A DNA stretch of 22,772 bases from Mortierella sp. BCC40632 (lineage: Eukaryota; Mortierellomycota; Mortierellomycetes; Mortierellales; Mortierellaceae): assembly GCA_011634665.1 (NCBI GenBank), contig WAEK01000055.1, positions 1-22,772 on the forward strand, in the 5' to 3' direction. Made by a program: the position numbers and the translations under genes. Of the stretch, positions 19,258 through 22,772 are shown one piece after another (position 1 is the first letter of the stretch; the number at the start of each line of letters is the position of its first letter). The notes under the pieces were generated by a model. That model searched no databases. It was given only the letters and a program-made list of their open reading frames with translations, and was not told where the DNA came from.

Positions 19258-20560
19258 TACCAGGGTTATGGTTGCTCAGAAGTCTATATGGTTGCTCAGA
19301 GAGGGTTGTTGTTCAGAGAGGAGGAGGGTTGCTCAGAAAGTATATGGTTGCTCAGAAATCTATGGTTGCTCAGAAAAAGGAGGGTTGTTCAAGAGAATCT
19401 ATGGTTGCTCAGAGAAGGGAGGGTTGTTCAAGAAAAAGGGAGGAATTTACTCAGAATTAATATAGTTACTCAGAAAGTATGTAGTTTTCAGAAGAGAAAG
19501 TATATGATTTGCTCAGAAGTCTATAGTTGCTCAAGTATGTGGTTGTTCAGAGGCAATGTGTGGTTGTTCAAAGTCTATGTTTGCTCAGAAAGGGGAGGGT
19601 TGTTCCAGAGAAGGGAGGGTTATTCCAGAAAGAAAAGGAGGTTAACTCAAAAGTTACTCAAAGTGTATAGTTACTCAGAAAGTATGTGGTTTTTAAGTTA
19701 TAGTTCTCAAGAAAGAATCTATAGTTATAGAGAAAGATTGGTCTCAAGAAAGGAGGGTTACTCAAAAGGAAATATAGATTCTCAGAAAGTCTATGGTTAC
19801 TCAGAAAGGGAGGAGTTGTTCAGAAAGTCTATAGTTGCTCAAAGAAGGGGGTTGTTCCAGAAAAAGGGTTACTCAGAAGAAAAGCTCAAAGTATCATAGT
19901 TTACCAAGAAAAATATAGTTACTCAAGAAGTCTATAGTTGCACTCAAAGAAATATGTCAGTTATTCAAGAAAGTGTGTAGTTCAAAGAAATCTAGGAGTT
20001 GGTTGTTCAGAAAAAGAGAATCTAGTTTTACTCAAAAAGGGGAGAGTTCAGAAAGGGAGGAGTTACTCAGAAGAAATTAATATAGTTGCTCAAATATGTT
20101 TCAAAAGTTATATTGCTCAAGAAAGTCTATGGTTCAAAAGGAGGTTATTCAAAAGGTTACTCAAAGAAATATATGGATTTACTCAAAAGAATCTATGGTT
20201 ACTCATCAAGGAGGGTTGTTCAGAAAGGAGGGTTGCTCAGAAAGTCTTATAGTTACTCAAGAAAGAAATCATAGTTGCTCAAAAATATAGTTACTCAGAA
20301 TCTATAGTTACTCAAAAGATATAATAGTTCATTCAGGTGTGGTTGAATTGTTCAAAAAATCTATAGTTCTCAAGAGGGATTCAAAAAGGAAAGGTTGTTC
20401 AAAGGAAAGTTATTAAAGAAGGTTACTCAAGAAAAGAATCTCTGGATTCTCAAAAATATGGTTCAAGAGATTCAAGAAAAGGATTATTCAAGAAGAAAGG
20501 TTATTCAAAGGAGTTAAAATTCTCAAAGGTGTTAAGAAAAGTTTCAAATAAAGAAAAAAG
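19258..20560 (+). repeat. Degenerate TCAGAAAG minisatellite
   Basis: About 1.3 kb of head-to-tail degenerate units built on (G/A)GTT(G/A)(C/T)TCAGAAAG(TC)TATG, all in the same orientation, with unit lengths from about 14 to 24 bases. Units near the left end are mostly GGTTGCTCAGA; units near the right end are mostly GGTTATTCAAA. A few further units (20650-20695, 20708-20716) run up to the start of the next gene. A plus frame stays open for 223 codons across part of it because of the repeat itself. Confidence 0.85.
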
Positions 20561-20709
20561 GCAGCTTACTCGACATAAAAGACATCAATCCGTCCGGCAA
20601 ATGCATCGGGGAAAATAATATTCGCTTTTGATATTAAGTACATGGTGTTCAAATTCACATGGTTGTTCAGAAGTCAACATGGTTTGTTCAGAAAGAGACA
20701 AGGCTCAGG

Positions 20710-20904
20710 ATGTTCAAAGGGGCTAGGGGTGTTCTTATAGGAGTGGAACGAGAGACCAGCGTGAGAACCAAGATTGTTATACAAGGAGGTAAGTTCAAGT
20801 GGTAGTCTCTCTCTTTCTCGCTTACTCTCTTTCTCTTCTACACTTGCTCACTCTCTCACACATTCCCACTCACATACACACATATTCTCCCTCTCTCCCT
20901 CTCC

Positions 20905-20936
<32 letters not shown>

Positions 20937-21943
20937 TTTCACGCTTCTCTGCCTCACCTCTTATGCCAAAGCAGACTCCGACTAAGTCAGAACTCTCTGG
21001 CAGCCAAGTCTTGGGAGCAGGGCGGTGAGGGGACGATTCGGCAACAGCGGAAGAAGCGAAAAGAAAAAGACCAAAAAGGGGTTGGTTGCACTTATTTCCA
21101 GTGTACTCAGGACTCTTGAAGAAGCGGCGTCATGATTTCTCTGCTGGGATGAAGATCACCTTTTGCGATACCACCAAGATGTGCCCTCCGATTCCGCTGC
21201 AACAAAATAAACAAGGACATCATTATCACACACAGGGACCCACCGCCGAGATGCAGTACCGCTGCCCTATGTATGACAACAATCAATTTGGGGTCATCGG
21301 TTAAAAACGACACTATGATAGCTGCGAGCTTGCACAGAAGGCGGCTGAAAGAAATGACCAACAATCCTTCAACATTTATTGCTTGTCAGCCATCATCATC
21401 GCTCAAGTAGCGGATTCGAACATGACAGAGCATTTCAACCAAACAATGGCCACCTACTAAAAATTTACCACCAAATTGTCTCAGCGAAACGATAGGATTG
21501 AGCAACAACTCGGGGAGCACTTCATTGGCCATCGTGTCACTCATAGACGAGCTTTCAAGAGTCACAAAGCAGCTGGTGCAGGCGAAGGCGTCAATCAAGA
21601 GACTAAGCGACTCTCTACACGTTAGAAGACTGGATAGTCTTGACGATAGGTTGAGGGCGATCAATAACTATTTTGGGGAAAAAAACCTCGACACCAGGTA
21701 ATCTTACAGATCACTTTTTGCTGCCATTGCAAGCCATCTCCTCATGATATCTATTCTAATATGCCTGATAGTACAGGGTTCTTCACCTTGAGTCAAATAG
21801 ATCCATTGTCTCCCCGGCCAGAAATGGGGATGTTTGTCAAGTCTTCTGAAACTGGTGAGTTTAAAGCACATGATTGGAAGTATTAAAGACCCTGTTTGTG
21901 ACACTTTCTAACATGAAAAATAGGTGATGATGATTCATCCTAG
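20710..21943 (+). CDS. Six-exon gene: CPIC and coiled-coil protein with acidic tail, unknown function
   Basis: Exons 20710-20788, 21102-21270, 21322-21384, 21485-21697, 21772-21854 and 21924-21943 join in consistent phase at five GT-AG introns (313, 51, 100, 74 and 69 nt), giving 208 residues. Branch sites CTACTAA (intron 3), TTCTAAT (intron 4) and TTCTAAC (intron 5) are well placed. The protein starts MFKGARGVLIG. A Cys pair (FCDTTKMC) and YRCPIC could bind zinc together. A helix with AQKAAERNDQQ and a coiled coil (SLIDELSRVTKQLVQAKASI to RLRAINNYFG) follow. It ends with SPRPEMG and DDDDSS. Splicing after YRCP gives CPIC; reading through gives a stop. The 51-nt intron and the GTCAGC donor of intron 3 are the weakest points. 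AATAAA lies 17 bases after the stop. I do not recognise the family. Confidence 0.6.
20805..20937. repeat. CT-rich microsatellite inside an intron
   Basis: CTCTCT and CCCTCTCT runs with a CACATACACACA interruption. The tract lies inside intron 1 of the gene at 20710-21943 and explains that intron's unusual length. Confidence 0.85.
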
Positions 21944-21960
21944 ATACATCCCAGCTAGTA

Positions 21961-21966
21961 AATAAA
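21961..21966 (+). terminator. Poly-A signal
   Basis: AATAAA, 17 bases after the TAG of the six-exon gene and on its strand. Confidence 0.5.
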
Positions 21967-22320
21967 AATGAGTTTCAGGAACCCGATTTGTAGACTTCCA
22001 ATGCCGCAATAGGGATCTGTGCGCCAATCCCAATGTTTGAGCCGGCTCGGTTACAAGGAAGCAATCCTCTTTTTTGAACTCTTTTTATCATTTTAGTGAG
22101 GATGCTCTATATCGTGTCACATGCACATGCTACCCTAGTCAAAAAAAGTCAGTATAAAATGAATGATCTTTCGAATTTACGACTGAGAATAAGATCTCGC
22201 AGCTGTTGGATCTCTCGGACCTTTTGCCCTAGGTGCAGACCCCTGTCCTTGACTGCCCCTGTGGGGTTACTCTATCCCCCCCTCTTCTCTGCATTGCCAT
22301 TTTTTGTAGCTATTTCGTTT
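21967..22320. other. Stretch without recognised gene
   Basis: A 130-codon plus frame at 22096-22488 starts here but runs through a pyrimidine-rich stretch and into the dispersed repeat, with a composition (Leu, Phe, Pro) typical of T/C-rich non-coding DNA. GCCCCTGTGGGGTTAC near 22255 can form a small hairpin. Nothing else is seen. Confidence 0.4.
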
Positions 22321-22560
22321 CTGGGTCGCCTTCCACTTTTTCTCTTACCTTTTTTTACAGGCCCTGTTGGGGCTTTTATTTGTCAGCGCGCCGTCCCACG
22401 ATCTGCAGGCAGCCAACTAGTTCTCAAGACTAACCACAGAATAATAGAAGAAAAAAAAAAAGTGGAGGGCGACTCAGAAACGATATAACTACTAAAAATA
22501 CAAATGCAGAGAAAGAGGGAAAAAGACCAGAGTACAAAAAGAGAGGCACACAAGAGACAG
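22321..22560 (+). repeat. Dispersed repeat, copy B
   Basis: Second copy of the repeat at 8341-8600, in the same orientation. CCTTTTTTTACAGGCCC is identical; GTTGGGGCTTTTATTTG follows and folds into a small GCCC/GGGC hairpin. The later blocks GTGGAGGGCGACTCAGA and GAAAAAGACCAG are in the same order as in copy A. Overall divergence is high. Confidence 0.45.
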
Positions 22561-22772
22561 AATCCAGCAAGACAAAGGAGTACGAAGGGTCCAAGGCACG
22601 AAACGCTCCCTAATCAAGTCGACCTGCTGCTAGCACGCCTGATGTCGGGCGGCTTCGGACATGTCTAGAGACCGCAGGGTAGGCCCCATCCGACCATCAC
22701 TTCGCGGGCGCGCTACAATGCGAGTGGATTCCAAGTCTCTCGATATCCAATTAGCATCTGAGTGTTGCTGCT
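22561..22772. other. Window end, possible continuation of the repeat
   Basis: GC-richer DNA follows copy B. A plus frame reading MSRDRRVGPIRPSLRGR and onward is open to the window edge. It could be the start of an element ORF, but too little is present to judge. Confidence 0.25.

Noticed and set aside
19228..19899. 223-codon plus-strand ORF rich in Cys, Ser, Lys and Leu
   Set aside because: It is the translation of the degenerate minisatellite; unit lengths vary without keeping a frame, so coding is unlikely.
20710..20790. N-terminus GARGVLIG, compared with the small TFIIH subunit Tfb5
   Set aside because: Only about seven residues resemble it; the rest of the protein is longer and unrelated.
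20774..21119. Plus-strand ORFs rich in Ser and Leu
   Set aside because: They read the CT microsatellite inside intron 1 of the six-exon gene.
21405..21425. Minus-strand GTTCGAATCCGC, resembling a tRNA B box
   Set aside because: No complementary T stem, acceptor stem or A box could be placed around it.
21302..21460. Two in-frame TAA codons (21302, 21458) in the plus frame, first taken as RIP-like nonsense mutations or stop-codon reassignment
   Set aside because: Both fall inside introns in the six-exon model; the second is part of a CTACTAA branch site. No recoding or mutation is needed.

Overview
The window reads as nuclear DNA of an intron-rich filamentous fungus. The evidence is short GT-AG introns, CTAA-type branch sites near acceptors, an AATAAA signal close to a stop codon, many microsatellites and long poly-A/T runs, a DIRS-type retrotransposon and a MULE transposase. 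An early-diverging (Mucoromycota-like) fungus is a guess. No bacterial-style operons are present. Most coding signal is either decayed transposon sequence or short spliced exons that single-frame ORF calling misses.

Layout. 1-3990: no recognisable gene; a GA microsatellite, a foldback, two TATA-like sites and one short helical ORF. 3995-8180: a nearly full-length but frameshifted DIRS-type tyrosine-recombinase retrotransposon. It keeps its inverted terminal repeats, a gag-like ORF, RT with YLDD, RNase H, a methyltransferase-like segment, a tyrosine recombinase and an internal complementary region that copies both outer ends. 8200-8600: a perfect 11-bp inverted repeat, then one copy of a dispersed repeat whose second copy lies at 22321-22560. 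8640-11190 (minus): a broken MULE transposase with FAR1-like N-terminus, MULE core motifs, SWIM zinc finger and basic GRP tail; its first intron is still readable. 11563-16763 (minus): several intron-containing gene models of unknown function (tail of a basic protein at 11563-12635, exons near 12942-13585, a small three-exon gene at 15314-15757, a two-exon gene at 15866-16763), separated by an unresolved stretch at 13590-15310. 17000-18800: simple repeats and a possible short minus-strand protein. 19258-20560: a degenerate minisatellite with a polar sequence gradient. 20710-21943 (plus): a six-exon gene for a 208-residue protein with a CPIC pair, a coiled coil and an acidic tail. 21967-22772: no gene, repeat copy B.

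The clearest signals are the DIRS element with its end-joining internal region and clustered GTATGCT/AGCATAC motifs, the MULE relic, and the spliced gene beside the minisatellite. Splice models rest on matching phases and GT-AG borders read by eye. No homology search could be run.
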